A DNA stretch of 64,000 bases from Megasphaera sp. AM44-1BH (GCF_003467125.1 NZ_QSFA01000011.1:34004-98003); one strand, 5' to 3'; shown: positions 33,274 to 43,178, numbered from the stretch's first letter. Notes: generated by a model from the letters alone, not told the origin. Made by a program: numbers and translations.

Positions 33274-34563
33274 ATGAAAAAGACGCTGATTAAAAATGTC
33301 GGTATATATCAAAACCATACGGTGACGGAACATCAGAACATTGAAATCACCGATGATAAAATCACGGGATTTCCCAAAGATAAGGACGTATTATTCTGTG
33401 CCTATGATGAAGTGCTCGACGGTCACAACATGCTGGCTCTGCCCGGGTTTGTCAATGCCCACAATCATATTGCCATGACGGTATTCCGCAGTTATGCCGA
33501 CGATATGGATCTTATGGACTGGCTGCAGAATAAAATATGGCCTGCCGAAGATCACCTCGACGGCGATGTCGTCTATGCCCAGACCATGCTGGGAATTGCA
33601 GAAATGATCCGTTGTGGCACGACGAGTTTTGCCGATATGTATTTCTTTATGGACGATACGGCCCGGGCCGTAGAAGAATCGGGTATCCGGGCATGCCTGT
33701 CCCGGGGTATGACGGGCATCACGCCCAGCGCAGAAACGGCACTTAAAGAAAGTAAACAGTTATTCCTGGACTGGCACAAGAAAGGGGATGGCCGCATTAC
33801 GGTCATGCTCGGGCCTCATGCCCCTTATACCAACACGCCGGAATATCTGCACCGGGTAGTCGATCTGGCTCATGAACTGGGTGCGGAAATCCATACCCAT
33901 CTTTCGGAAACGAAAGGGGAAGTGGAAAATATCAAAAAACAGTATGGCAAATCGCCCATTGCCTGGTTCGATGAACTGGGATTGTTTGATACGGGATGCC
34001 TGGCTGCCCATTGCGTCTGGGTTGACGATGATGATCTGGATATCATGGCCAGAAAACATGTACGCGTGGCCCATAATCCGGGAAGCAATCTGAAACTGGC
34101 CAGTGGCTTTGCCCCTATTCACAAGATGCTGGATAAAGGCATTGTCGTCGGTCTCGGGACAGATGGTGCATCGAGCAACAACAATCTGGATATTATGGAA
34201 GAAATGCGACTGGCTGTGCTGGTCCATAAAGCTAATACGCTGGACCCGCTGGTCATTCCCGCGGAAACGGCGGTCAATATGCTGACCGAAGGCGGCGCCA
34301 GAGCACTGGGATATAGTGACATAGGACGGCTGGAAACGGGGTATAAAGCCGATATCACCCTCATAGACCGCAGCGGCCTTCACTGGTATCCTCATCATGA
34401 TACGCTGTCCCTTCTGGCCTATGCTGCCAATAGCATGGATGTCGATACGGTCCTGGTCAACGGTAATATCTTGTTGCGCCATAAAGAATTTACGACTCTC
34501 GATATTGAAAAAATCAAATCCGAAGCGGAACGGACAAAAAATAAATTATTTGCTTCGTTATAA
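33274..34563 (+). CDS. mtaD: 5-methylthioadenosine/S-adenosylhomocysteine deaminase
   Basis: A 429-residue amidohydrolase. Metal and active-site motifs: NAHNHIAMTVFRS with two His, DDMDLMDWL, HTHLSET, AHCVW and LGTDGASSNNNLD. It deaminates MTA or SAH at the 6-amino group, forming methylthioinosine or S-inosylhomocysteine. ATG 33274 is taken; GTG 33265 is an alternative nearer the AAGGGGG. Last gene of the salvage cluster before the terminator at 34589. Confidence 0.9.
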   Translation: MKKTLIKNVGIYQNHTVTEHQNIEITDDKITGFPKDKDVLFCAYDEVLDGHNMLALPGFVNAHNHIAMTVFRSYADDMDLMDWLQNKIWPAEDHLDGDVVYAQTMLGIAEMIRCGTTSFADMYFFMDDTARAVEESGIRACLSRGMTGITPSAETALKESKQLFLDWHKKGDGRITVMLGPHAPYTNTPEYLHRVVDLAHELGAEIHTHLSETKGEVENIKKQYGKSPIAWFDELGLFDTGCLAAHCVWVDDDDLDIMARKHVRVAHNPGSNLKLASGFAPIHKMLDKGIVVGLGTDGASSNNNLDIMEEMRLAVLVHKANTLDPLVIPAETAVNMLTEGGARALGYSDIGRLETGYKADITLIDRSGLHWYPHHDTLSLLAYAANSMDVDTVLVNGNILLRHKEFTTLDIEKIKSEAERTKNKLFASL

Positions 34564-34588
34564 CATATTATCGGAGACAGAGGCAGGT

Positions 34589-34620
34589 AAGCGGCCCGGA
34601 AAATTCCTGGCCGCTTTTTT
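34589..34620 (+). terminator. Terminator after mtaD
   Basis: AAGCGGCC (34589-34596) pairs with GGCCGCTT (34609-34616), loop of 12 bases, then TTTT. It closes the salvage cluster ahead of mreB. Confidence 0.85.
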
Positions 34621-34725
34621 CTGTATGACACTGGTTCATAGACAGGGTTTGTGATAAAATATATGGATGACTGTAGCAATGAAATATAACACATACCCAT
34701 AGGGTGTGCAGCGAAAGGAAATGAC

Positions 34726-35766
34726 ATGGGGTCGATGTTTTCACCATTAACGAAAAATATTGGGATAGATTTGGGAACCTGTACGACACAGGTATTCGTA
34801 GAAGGACGGGGCATTGTCATGTCGGAGCCGTCCATTTTGGCGACAGACGAACGCAACCGCAAAACGATTGCCGTCGGTCATGCAGCAGAACAGCTGCTTG
34901 CCAAGTCGCCGGAGACGGTCAAAATCCACAGGCCCCTTTTAAACGGCGTCATCGCCGATTATAATGTAACGCGTACGATGCTGGGATATCTCCTGAGCAA
35001 ATGCGTCCGCAGTGTACAGCGGCTTCGTATTATGGTCGGCGTACCGGCAGCTGCTTCCAACGTCGAAAAAAGGGCTGTCATGGAAGCTATTTTCCAGGCC
35101 GGGGCCAAAGAAGCCTATCTGATTGAAACGGCCGCTGCCGCAGCTATCGGTGCCGGACTGCCTGTCTATGATCCTGTAGGGAATATGGTCATCGACATCG
35201 GCGGTGGTACGACTAATATTGCCATCATTTCATTAGGGGGCATTGTCATTTCCCGTTCTGTCCATCTGGGAAGTCTCGATTTTGATGATGCCATTAAAGA
35301 GTATATCCGCCAGCAATATGCCATTGTCACAGAAGATACGACACTGGAAGAAATGAAAATACATAATGGATCAGCTGTACTGCCGCTGGAAGACCGGGGA
35401 TATTATTTCACGGGCCGTGGCATCGACGATGGCCTGCAGCAGGAAGTGGGCGTCAAATCCAGCGAAATCTACCGGGTCATCGGTAAGCCGCTGGTCAAGA
35501 TTCTGGACCTGGCCCAGGATGTCCTGAGAGAAACACCTCCGGAACTGTCGGCAGATATCATGGAACACGGTATTGTCCTGACCGGGGGAGGTTCTATGCT
35601 TCATGGCATGGACCAGCTCTTTTCCCAGGAACTGGGCGTGCCTGTCGTAGTGGCTGCAGAACCGGAACTGGCCGTTGCCCGCGGGACAGGCAAGGCTCTC
35701 CATGACAGAGAAAAATTAGGTGCCCTCATCGAAGGGGCAGAACGTATTTACAGAAGGAGATTTTAA
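34726..35766 (+). CDS. mreB: Rod shape-determining protein MreB
   Basis: A 346-residue actin homologue that guides cell-wall elongation. IGIDLGTCTTQV is phosphate loop 1, VIDIGGGTTNIAIISLGG loop 2, and VLTGGGSMLHGMDQLF the adenosine site. GVPAAASNVEKRAVMEA and ETAAAAAIGAGLPV are typical. AAAGGAAATGAC precedes ATG 34726. It opens a six-gene elongation operon; TAAAAT near 34655 may be its -10 box. Confidence 0.95.
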   Translation: MGSMFSPLTKNIGIDLGTCTTQVFVEGRGIVMSEPSILATDERNRKTIAVGHAAEQLLAKSPETVKIHRPLLNGVIADYNVTRTMLGYLLSKCVRSVQRLRIMVGVPAAASNVEKRAVMEAIFQAGAKEAYLIETAAAAAIGAGLPVYDPVGNMVIDIGGGTTNIAIISLGGIVISRSVHLGSLDFDDAIKEYIRQQYAIVTEDTTLEEMKIHNGSAVLPLEDRGYYFTGRGIDDGLQQEVGVKSSEIYRVIGKPLVKILDLAQDVLRETPPELSADIMEHGIVLTGGGSMLHGMDQLFSQELGVPVVVAAEPELAVARGTGKALHDREKLGALIEGAERIYRRRF

Positions 35767-35768
35767 CA

Positions 35769-36689
35769 TTGTATTCGTTCGGTAAAAAGAGTATCCTTGT
35801 CGTACTCGTATTATTCATTATTATAGCTGTTGTCGGCTGGGCCTGGCGCCAGCGGGATTCCCTGCCTTTTATCACAAAACCGCTGCAGATTGTGGCAGCA
35901 CCGTTTGAATATGGTGCCAGCCGTATTATGGACACATTGTCTTCCACATTCCATATCGTAGATATCAGCCTGAAAAACCGCATTGAATGGGAATCTCTGG
36001 AAAAAGAAAATGCTGAATTGAAAGAACGCAGCGTCGATTATGATGAAATCCTGGCTGAAAATAAACGGTACCGCGAACTTCTCGATTTTAAAGCTGCCCA
36101 TCGTCAGTTCAATGTGCGGGCCGGCTCTGTTATTTCGCGGGATTATGGCACGTGGAGCAATACCATGGTCATCGATATTGGCAGCGAAGATGGCATCGAA
36201 GAAAATATGGCTGTTGTGACTCCGGCCGGTGTCGTAGGATTTATCAGCGATGTATACCCTCATTCCTCACGGGTCCAGCTCCTGACCGATCCCCGGACGA
36301 GTATCGGGGCTATCGTACAGCGTCCTGAATCGCGCGTATCTTCCGTCGTCCGTGGAAATGGCAATGTCCCGACAGAACCGCAGTTTGTCAATATTGCCAA
36401 GGATGCCGATATTCTGGAAGGCGATACGCTGGTAACATCGGGATTTGGATCTATTTATCCGAAGGGATTGTACATCGGAACCATCGTGTCTATCCACCAG
36501 GACGACAATGATTTCGTCAAGTATGCCGTCATCCGTCCCGGCGTCGATTTTTCGAAACTGGAAGAAGTGTTTGTCATCACTCATTCGACGGATACGACGT
36601 CGTATGAAAAACCGGATGTTTCACCGAAGCTCGTGCCACAGACCCAGCGTGACAAAGTAGAAGGCGTCAAAGGAGCTGCTGCATTATGA
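35769..36689 (+). CDS. mreC: Cell shape-determining protein MreC
   Basis: A 306-residue bitopic protein: N-terminal membrane segment (KSILVVLVLFIIIAVVGWAW), a periplasm-side coiled coil (EWESLEKENAELKERS), then the beta-rich MreC domain (VDIGSEDGIEENMAVVTPAGVVGFI, LLTDPRTSIGAIVQ, SGFGSIYPKGLYIG). TTG 35769 follows AAGGAG by nine bases. It links MreB to the wall synthases. Confidence 0.94.
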   Translation: MYSFGKKSILVVLVLFIIIAVVGWAWRQRDSLPFITKPLQIVAAPFEYGASRIMDTLSSTFHIVDISLKNRIEWESLEKENAELKERSVDYDEILAENKRYRELLDFKAAHRQFNVRAGSVISRDYGTWSNTMVIDIGSEDGIEENMAVVTPAGVVGFISDVYPHSSRVQLLTDPRTSIGAIVQRPESRVSSVVRGNGNVPTEPQFVNIAKDADILEGDTLVTSGFGSIYPKGLYIGTIVSIHQDDNDFVKYAVIRPGVDFSKLEEVFVITHSTDTTSYEKPDVSPKLVPQTQRDKVEGVKGAAAL

Positions 36690-37192
36690 GAAAGTTAGCC
36701 TGCCTGGTTACGGCTTTTGTCGTATTCATACTGCAGGGATCGGTGCTTCCTTTTCTTTTTAGCGGCGTGACCCAGCCGAATCTGATTTTTCTGTTCGTCG
36801 CTCTCATGTCGCTCCACCATGGGAAAAAGGTAGCTATTTATACGGCACTCCTGGGCGGTTTTGCCCAGGATGTCGTCCTTGGCAATTTCTTTGGCATCCA
36901 CCTGCTGCCGTATCTGATCATTGCCTGCATTGCCAGTTATATCGGCCAGTACATTGAAGAAGAACAATGGCTGCTGACGCTGCTCATCGTGCTGGCTGCA
37001 ACCTTCCTGGACCTGGTCCTGACCTGCCTTGTCCTGTTCGTTTCCGGGCAATACATCAATATCATCGCCTATCTTGTTGAATTCAGTGTGCCCATGCTTA
37101 TCTATCACGGGATTCTGGCACTGCCGGTTGACCATCTGGTGTGGAAACTGCGCCGTAAGGAAATGTATTATAATTTTGCCGATTTCCGCTGA
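36686..37192 (+). CDS. mreD: Rod shape-determining protein MreD
   Basis: A 168-residue membrane protein with about five hydrophobic segments and the family pattern GKKVAIYTALLGGFAQDVVLG. ATG 36686 overlaps mreC by four bases. It forms part of the MreBCD complex in the elongation machinery. Confidence 0.9.
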   Translation: MRKLACLVTAFVVFILQGSVLPFLFSGVTQPNLIFLFVALMSLHHGKKVAIYTALLGGFAQDVVLGNFFGIHLLPYLIIACIASYIGQYIEEEQWLLTLLIVLAATFLDLVLTCLVLFVSGQYINIIAYLVEFSVPMLIYHGILALPVDHLVWKLRRKEMYYNFADFR

Positions 37193-37220
37193 CAGGCCTG
37201 AAGCACAAGGAGTGTAATAC

Positions 37221-39056
37221 ATGCTAGAAGCTTTAATGAAAAAAAAGAACCAGGACGGACGGTTCCGCTATCTGTACTGGATTGTCATTTTTATCTTTGC
37301 TGCCCTGATTTGCCGCCTGGTCTATCTGCAGCTGTTTGAAGGCAGCTATTACCACGGGCTGGCAGAAGGAAACCGCCTGCGTGCTATTCCCATAGCGGCT
37401 ATGCGTGGCGTCATGTACGACCGCAATGGCCAGATTCTCGTCGGTTCCCGTCCCATCTTTATGGTTACTTATGTCCCGACGAAAAAGGGCATATCCGATG
37501 CCGAACTGGATTCCCTGGCAAAACTGCTCAATGTACCGAAAGAGAAGCTGCAGGAAAAAATCGACAAGGGAAAAAATTCCTTTGAACCGACCATCCTGGC
37601 CCAGGATCTGACCCAGGATATCGTCACACGGGTAGAAGAACGGCGCAATGACCTGCCCGGTGTATCTGTCGATGTCCAGCCAATCCGCTATTACCCGTAT
37701 AATTCTATGGCTGCACAGGTATTCGGCTATGTCGGGCAGATCGACGAAGAAGATATGAAACGACTGCAGGGGCAGGAAGGTGTTTCCAGTATCACCCAGA
37801 TTGGCCGGGCTGGGCTGGAAGCCTATTATGATGATCTGCTGCGCGGTAAAGACGGTGGCCGTCAGGTTGAAGTCGATGCCAGCGGTACTCCCGTCAAGGA
37901 AATGGAACGCAAAAACCCCGTACCGGGACATAATTTCCATCTGACTATCGATCTCAATCTGCAGAAAGCGACAGAAGATGCCCTGGACCGCCAGATTGCC
38001 AACGGCATCGGTACCCATGGGATTGCTGCCGTGGCTATTGATCCCAACACAGGGGCTGTCCTGGCAATGGCCAGCCGGCCTTCGTATAACCCGAACTGGT
38101 TCACCCGGGGGATTACCGAAAAAGAATGGGCTCAGATCAACAATAATCCCGCCCATCCCATGGAAAACCGCGTTATTGCCGGCGAATATCCTCCCGGATC
38201 AACATTTAAACTGATTACTGGCACGGCAGCTCTGGAATTGAAGAAGGTCACGCCTGACGAAATGATTTTCGATAGCGGCCGTCACTGGCTGGTCGATATG
38301 CGCAATGCCGGCGGCGAAGCGCTGGGCTGGCTGAATTTTACAGAAGCACTGGCCAAATCGGATAACGTGTATTTCTACGAACTGGGACGTCGTGTCGGTA
38401 TCGATAAACTGGCTGAATATGCCCGCATGTTCGGTATGGGCAAAAAGACGGGCATCGCTCTGCGCGGTGAAGCGACCGGGCTGGTTGCCAGTGAAGAGTA
38501 TAAAAAGAAGAATTTTAATCAGGACTGGTACCTGGGCGATACGTTCAACTCGGCTATCGGACAGGGGTTCCAGCTGGTCACGCCGCTGCAGGCAGCCATG
38601 ATTGTCAGCGAAGTTGCCAACGGCGGCATCCAGTATAAGCCATTCCTGGTCAGCCGTATTGATAATCTCGATGGTACACCGTATAAGATTTTTGCTCCCG
38701 AACAGGTAGGGACTCTGCCTGTTTCCAAGTCCACACTGGATCTGGTCCGGGAAGGGATGCGTAACGTTGCCGAAGAATCTGGTACAGCCGGTTCGCTTTT
38801 CGCCGGATTCCCTATCCAGGTAGCCGGTAAGACCGGGACTGCGGAAAACTTTGGCGGCGCTGATCATGCCTGGTTCGTGGCCTATGCTCCCTTTGATCAT
38901 CCCCGCATTGTCATCGCTGTCCTGACGGAACAAGGCGGTTTTGGCGCCCTGGCTTCCGGACCGGTTGCAAAGAGCATGCTGGAAGAATTCTTCCAGGTCG
39001 GAGCTTATGCTGATGGCAAGAGCCCGGCTCATGATGCAAAAGATAAAAAGAATTGA
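37221..39056 (+). CDS. mrdA: Penicillin-binding protein 2 (peptidoglycan transpeptidase)
   Basis: A 611-residue class B PBP. A single membrane anchor near residues 16-35 is followed by the dimerisation domain and transpeptidase: active Ser in PGSTFKLITG (SxxK), AKSDNVYF (SxN) and AGKTGTAEN (KTG). GVMYDRNGQILV is typical of MrdA. It works with RodA, encoded two genes on, in cell elongation. AAGGAG stands before ATG 37221. Confidence 0.95.
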   Translation: MLEALMKKKNQDGRFRYLYWIVIFIFAALICRLVYLQLFEGSYYHGLAEGNRLRAIPIAAMRGVMYDRNGQILVGSRPIFMVTYVPTKKGISDAELDSLAKLLNVPKEKLQEKIDKGKNSFEPTILAQDLTQDIVTRVEERRNDLPGVSVDVQPIRYYPYNSMAAQVFGYVGQIDEEDMKRLQGQEGVSSITQIGRAGLEAYYDDLLRGKDGGRQVEVDASGTPVKEMERKNPVPGHNFHLTIDLNLQKATEDALDRQIANGIGTHGIAAVAIDPNTGAVLAMASRPSYNPNWFTRGITEKEWAQINNNPAHPMENRVIAGEYPPGSTFKLITGTAALELKKVTPDEMIFDSGRHWLVDMRNAGGEALGWLNFTEALAKSDNVYFYELGRRVGIDKLAEYARMFGMGKKTGIALRGEATGLVASEEYKKKNFNQDWYLGDTFNSAIGQGFQLVTPLQAAMIVSEVANGGIQYKPFLVSRIDNLDGTPYKIFAPEQVGTLPVSKSTLDLVREGMRNVAEESGTAGSLFAGFPIQVAGKTGTAENFGGADHAWFVAYAPFDHPRIVIAVLTEQGGFGALASGPVAKSMLEEFFQVGAYADGKSPAHDAKDKKN

Positions 39057-39078
39057 TAGAGAAAGGAGTTTTCTTCCC

Positions 39079-40143
39079 ATGTCTTATATTATTGCTGTCG
39101 CCTCAGGAAAAGGCGGTGTTGGCAAGACCCTGGTTACGGCCACGCTGGCTGTCTCATTAGCAAAAAAAGGATATTCGGTCCTGGCAGCCGATGCGGACAT
39201 GGGGCTGCGTGATCTGGATCTGCTGTTCGGTGTACAGGATGAGGTCCTGTATGATGCCGTCGATGTCATGAAGCAGCGCTGTACCGCAGAAGAAGCGATT
39301 ATACCTGTCATGCCGCAGCTTGATTTTCTGGCGGCCAGTCAGAAACATACATGGGAAAAAGTAGATGCTCCGACGTTTCAGTATACACTGGAGTCCCTGG
39401 CTCCGGACTATGACTATATTCTCATCGATTGTCCGCCCGGGCGGGGGAGAGCTTATAAGGACGCCGTAGCCATTGCCGATGAAATCCTCTTTGTCGTTGA
39501 ACCGTCCTGGTCTTCCATCCGTGACGCATCGCGGGTCATGCAGTTCTGCAATAAGCATAAACAGTTCCATTATGCGGCACTACTCAATAATTTTTATGAT
39601 AGTGCCGACGGTTTTGTACCGGTGAAGGAAGCCCTGGAATCGCTGCCAGCAGAACATGTGGCCGGTGTGCTTCCTCATGACAGTACAGTCAACCGGCTGG
39701 CCCAGGAAGGGGATATCGTCCATCTGGATGAAAAAATTCCTTTTTATCAGGCAATGGAACAGACCGTCGCGTATCTTACCGGGCACGTGCCTGTTTCTAT
39801 CCCGGACCTTGTGAAATTCCTGCCTCTGGAGGAACAGCCGGCCCACGTTTCGAAAGGAACCGAAGAGGAACGGACGTGCGAAACAAATGCTGCTGCAGAC
39901 GAAGCGATTCCAGCTGGCGCCATGGAAGAACTGGTAAAAGCGGCAGCTCACGTGATTCCCGGTTCTATGGAAACTACGGATGAACCGGAGGCCATCGTAC
40001 AGGAACAGGCAGACGCAATGGCTGAAAACGTTGGCTCTTCTACAGAACCGGGCAGTGATAGTCAGTCTGTTTCTTCTCTGATGCGCGTATCTTTGAAGCA
40101 GCGGCGCAACCAGTCCCGCATGTGGCGTCAGTACCGCCGATAG
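39079..40143 (+). CDS. MinD-like ATPase with long C-terminal tail
   Basis: A 354-residue P-loop ATPase. GKGGVGKTLVTA (residues 10-21) is the deviant Walker A with the signature Lys11; DADMGLRDLDLLFG and DCPPGRG follow. The ATPase part ends near residue 250, the usual MinD length. The remaining ~100 residues are acidic and low in order (EEERTCETNAAADEAIPAG...), ending in a basic stretch LKQRRNQSRMWRQYRR that could bind membrane. No MinC or MinE is adjacent; it sits between mrdA and rodA. ATG 39079 is chosen for GAAAGGAG. It could act in division-site control or as a Par-like polarity factor. Confidence 0.8.
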   Translation: MSYIIAVASGKGGVGKTLVTATLAVSLAKKGYSVLAADADMGLRDLDLLFGVQDEVLYDAVDVMKQRCTAEEAIIPVMPQLDFLAASQKHTWEKVDAPTFQYTLESLAPDYDYILIDCPPGRGRAYKDAVAIADEILFVVEPSWSSIRDASRVMQFCNKHKQFHYAALLNNFYDSADGFVPVKEALESLPAEHVAGVLPHDSTVNRLAQEGDIVHLDEKIPFYQAMEQTVAYLTGHVPVSIPDLVKFLPLEEQPAHVSKGTEEERTCETNAAADEAIPAGAMEELVKAAAHVIPGSMETTDEPEAIVQEQADAMAENVGSSTEPGSDSQSVSSLMRVSLKQRRNQSRMWRQYRR

Positions 40144-40155
40144 GAGTCAGTAAGA

Positions 40156-41256
40156 ATGTTTAAAAGAGAATGGAAAAATTTAGATAAAGTCATGTTGTTT
40201 TCGACGATTCTGATTGTCTGCTGCAGTCTCTGTATCATTGGCAGTGCGACTCACATCAACAAAGGAGTCATCAATTACGATTTCGTAGCTAAGCAGGGTG
40301 GGGCTTTTGTGCTGAATCTCCTGATCGTCCTGTTTTTTAGCCGCTTCGATTATACGCGGCTGAAGCATTTTGCCAAACCACTCTATGTGTTGAATCTGCT
40401 TTTTCTGCTGGCGGTCATGTTCGTCGGCACATCTGCTCTGGGGGCACAGCGCTGGATCCAGGTCGGACCAATTACTATCCAGCCTTCGGAATTTTCCAAA
40501 CTGATCATGATTATCTGCACGGCGGCCCTGTTATCCGATAAAGTAGACAAACTGAATTCCTTTAAGAGCCTGCTCCCTGTCGGCCTGTTTGTAGGGATTC
40601 CCTTCTTGCTCGTACTGAAGCAGCCGGACCTGGGGACCAGTCTCGTATTTCTGGCGATTACCCTTGGCATGCTCTTTGTAGCCAATATCAAACTGTCCCT
40701 GTTGCGCAATATCTTTGCAGCCGGCGTCGTCCTGGCGCCTATTGGATGGCATTTCATGAAAGATTATCAGAAGTCCCGTATTCTCGTATTTCTCGACCCA
40801 AATGCCGATCCCTTCGGTGCCGGGTACCATATCATCCAGTCCAAAATTGCCATCGGTTCCGGTGAACTATTTGGCAAGGGACTCTTTCAGGGAACCCAGA
40901 GCCAGTTGAATTTCCTGCCGGAAAATCATACGGACTTTATTTTCTCGGTCATCGGGGAAGAGTTGGGCTTTATGGGCTGTATCGTCATTTTATTCTTGTA
41001 TTTTCTGCTCATCTACCGGGGCCTTGTCACGGCTAAAGAATGTAAGGATCCCTTTGGCATGCTCCTGGCAACGGGCATCGTTTCCATGTGGGCGTTCCAG
41101 GTTCTGGTAAATGTCGGCATGACCTGCGGTATCATGCCGGTTACGGGGATTCCGCTGCCCTTTATGAGTTATGGTGTCAGTGCCCTGACGACGAATATGC
41201 TGGCTATGGGCCTGTTGATGAGTATTTACATGCGGCAGCAGACGATGATTTTCTGA
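40156..41256 (+). CDS. rodA: Peptidoglycan glycosyltransferase RodA
   Basis: A 366-residue SEDS-family membrane protein with about ten hydrophobic segments. Family blocks: GAQRWIQVGPITIQPSEFSKL, LKQPDLGTSL, PENHTDFIFSVIGEELGF with the essential acidic residue, and GIPLPFMSYGVSALTTNM. It polymerises lipid II with PBP2. GGAGTCAG precedes ATG 40156. Confidence 0.94.
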   Translation: MFKREWKNLDKVMLFSTILIVCCSLCIIGSATHINKGVINYDFVAKQGGAFVLNLLIVLFFSRFDYTRLKHFAKPLYVLNLLFLLAVMFVGTSALGAQRWIQVGPITIQPSEFSKLIMIICTAALLSDKVDKLNSFKSLLPVGLFVGIPFLLVLKQPDLGTSLVFLAITLGMLFVANIKLSLLRNIFAAGVVLAPIGWHFMKDYQKSRILVFLDPNADPFGAGYHIIQSKIAIGSGELFGKGLFQGTQSQLNFLPENHTDFIFSVIGEELGFMGCIVILFLYFLLIYRGLVTAKECKDPFGMLLATGIVSMWAFQVLVNVGMTCGIMPVTGIPLPFMSYGVSALTTNMLAMGLLMSIYMRQQTMIF

Positions 41257-41288
41257 TGCTGGTCTGCAACCTGATAGGAGGTTTCTCT

Positions 41289-43178
41289 TTGTCACGAACT
41301 GTTGTAATCGATCCTGTCCTGCTGAGCAAAGTCAGTAAGCCCGCCCGCTACGTGGGGGGAGAATGGAACAGTGTCGTAAAAAATCATGAAGATGTCAAAC
41401 TGACCGTTGCCTATTGTTTCCCCGACGTATATGAAGTGGCCATGAGCCATCTGGGCCTGCGCATTCTCTATGCGCTGCTCAATGAACGGAAGGACGTGGC
41501 AGCGGAACGGGTCTATGCGCCCTGGCCGGATATGGAAGAGCTCATGCGTAGTAAAGGATATCCGCTCTTTTCTCTGGAAACGAGGACGCCGGTCATCGAT
41601 TTTGACTTTGTCGGATTTACGCTGCAGTATGAAATGAGCTTTACCAATATCCTGAATATGCTCGACCTGGCAGGGATTCCTTTATTTTCCCGGGACCGGG
41701 GAGAAGATATGCCTCTCGTCGTAGCCGGTGGCCCTTGCGCCTATAATGCAGAACCGTTGGCCGACTATATTGACCTGTTCTGCCTGGGCGAATCGGAAGA
41801 ATCGGTACAGCTCCTGGCAGACACGATCATTGCCTGGAAAGAAGCCGGGAAACCGGGCGGTAAGAAAGGGCTGTTGAAACAACTGGCCGGCCAGCAGGGA
41901 AATTACGTTCCTGCCTTTTATGGACCCCGGTATGATGAAGATGGGCAGTATCAGGGCCTCACGATCCTCGAAGAAGGCGCTCCGGCCCAGATTGAAAAGT
42001 GTGTCGTATCGGACGTGGAGCACGTATATTTTCCGACGAAGCCTATCGTACCCAATATCGACATCGTTCATAACCGGGCTGTATTGGAATTGTTCCGCGG
42101 CTGCAGCCGGGGATGCCGGTTCTGTCAGGCCGGGATGCTCTATCGACCGGTGCGGGAAAAATCGCCGCAGCGGCTGGTGCAACTGGCTAAGGATATCATA
42201 AAAAATTCCGGCTACAACGAAATATCTCTCATGAGCCTGAGTTCCGCTGACTACTCCTGTCTTCCCGAATTGGTCGATCAGTTGCTCGATGCCTTTAAAG
42301 ATCAGAAGGTCAGCGTCAGTCTGCCGTCTCTGCGCATTGACAGTTTTTCCATCGATATCGCCAAAAAAGTACAGCAGGTCCGCAAAAGTGGTCTGACACT
42401 GGCACCGGAAGCGGGCACGCAGCGGCTGCGCGACGTCATCAATAAAGGTGTCACGGAAGAAAATCTCATGCAGGCCTGTGAAAATGCCTTCAAAAATGGA
42501 TGGTCTACTGTCAAATTGTATTTCATGATGGGCCTTCCTACGGAGACCGATGAAGATCTGGCCGGTATTGCCGACCTGGCCTACAAAGTATTGAATCTGT
42601 ACCGCCAGATTACTCACAAAAATAACGGAAAAGTGACGGTTTCTGTGTCTAGTTTTGTTCCCAAGTCTCATACGGCATTCCAGTGGTTCGGCCAGCTGCC
42701 CATCGAGGAAATCCAGCGCAAACAGCAGTATATCAAGAGTCTGATCAGGGACAAGCATATATCGTATCACTACCATGATGCCAAAACGGGCCGCATGGAA
42801 GCAGCTTTTGCCCGGGGAGACCGCCGTATGGGCCGGGTGCTGTATGAAGCGTGGAAACTGGGTTGTAAATTTGATGGCTGGACAGAACTCTTCGATTACG
42901 AAAAGTGGATGCAGGCCTTCCGGAATGCCGGCGTCAATCCCGATTATTATGCTGCCCGTACGCGGCCTACGGAAGAAGTGCTCCCGTGGGACCATCTTTC
43001 CAACGGGGCGTCCAAGGCCTTCCTCAAGAGAGAGTGGCAGAAAGCACTGGATGGCAGCTTGACCCACGACTGCCGTCATCTGAGCTGTACCGGCTGTGGC
43101 GTCTGTCCTTCGCTGGGCGTTCATGTCAAAGACTATAAGGAAGGAGACAGCCATGGAAAGATTACGTTTAGCTGTTAA
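41289..43178 (+). CDS. B12-binding-type radical SAM protein (TIGR03960 family)
   Basis: A 629-residue protein with a cobalamin-type Rossmann N-terminus (FDFVGFTLQYEMSFTNIL, VVAGGPCAYNAEPLADYID) and a radical SAM core with FRGCSRGCRFCQAG (CxxxCxxC) and LAPEAGTQRLRDVINKGV. The C-terminus has a cysteine set HLSCTGCGVC. TTG 41289 is chosen because AGGAGG stands seven bases before it; the open frame extends further upstream within rodA. Such proteins accompany the next gene and rng in Clostridia and Negativicutes; the substrate is not known to me. Confidence 0.85.
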   Translation: MSRTVVIDPVLLSKVSKPARYVGGEWNSVVKNHEDVKLTVAYCFPDVYEVAMSHLGLRILYALLNERKDVAAERVYAPWPDMEELMRSKGYPLFSLETRTPVIDFDFVGFTLQYEMSFTNILNMLDLAGIPLFSRDRGEDMPLVVAGGPCAYNAEPLADYIDLFCLGESEESVQLLADTIIAWKEAGKPGGKKGLLKQLAGQQGNYVPAFYGPRYDEDGQYQGLTILEEGAPAQIEKCVVSDVEHVYFPTKPIVPNIDIVHNRAVLELFRGCSRGCRFCQAGMLYRPVREKSPQRLVQLAKDIIKNSGYNEISLMSLSSADYSCLPELVDQLLDAFKDQKVSVSLPSLRIDSFSIDIAKKVQQVRKSGLTLAPEAGTQRLRDVINKGVTEENLMQACENAFKNGWSTVKLYFMMGLPTETDEDLAGIADLAYKVLNLYRQITHKNNGKVTVSVSSFVPKSHTAFQWFGQLPIEEIQRKQQYIKSLIRDKHISYHYHDAKTGRMEAAFARGDRRMGRVLYEAWKLGCKFDGWTELFDYEKWMQAFRNAGVNPDYYAARTRPTEEVLPWDHLSNGASKAFLKREWQKALDGSLTHDCRHLSCTGCGVCPSLGVHVKDYKEGDSHGKITFSC

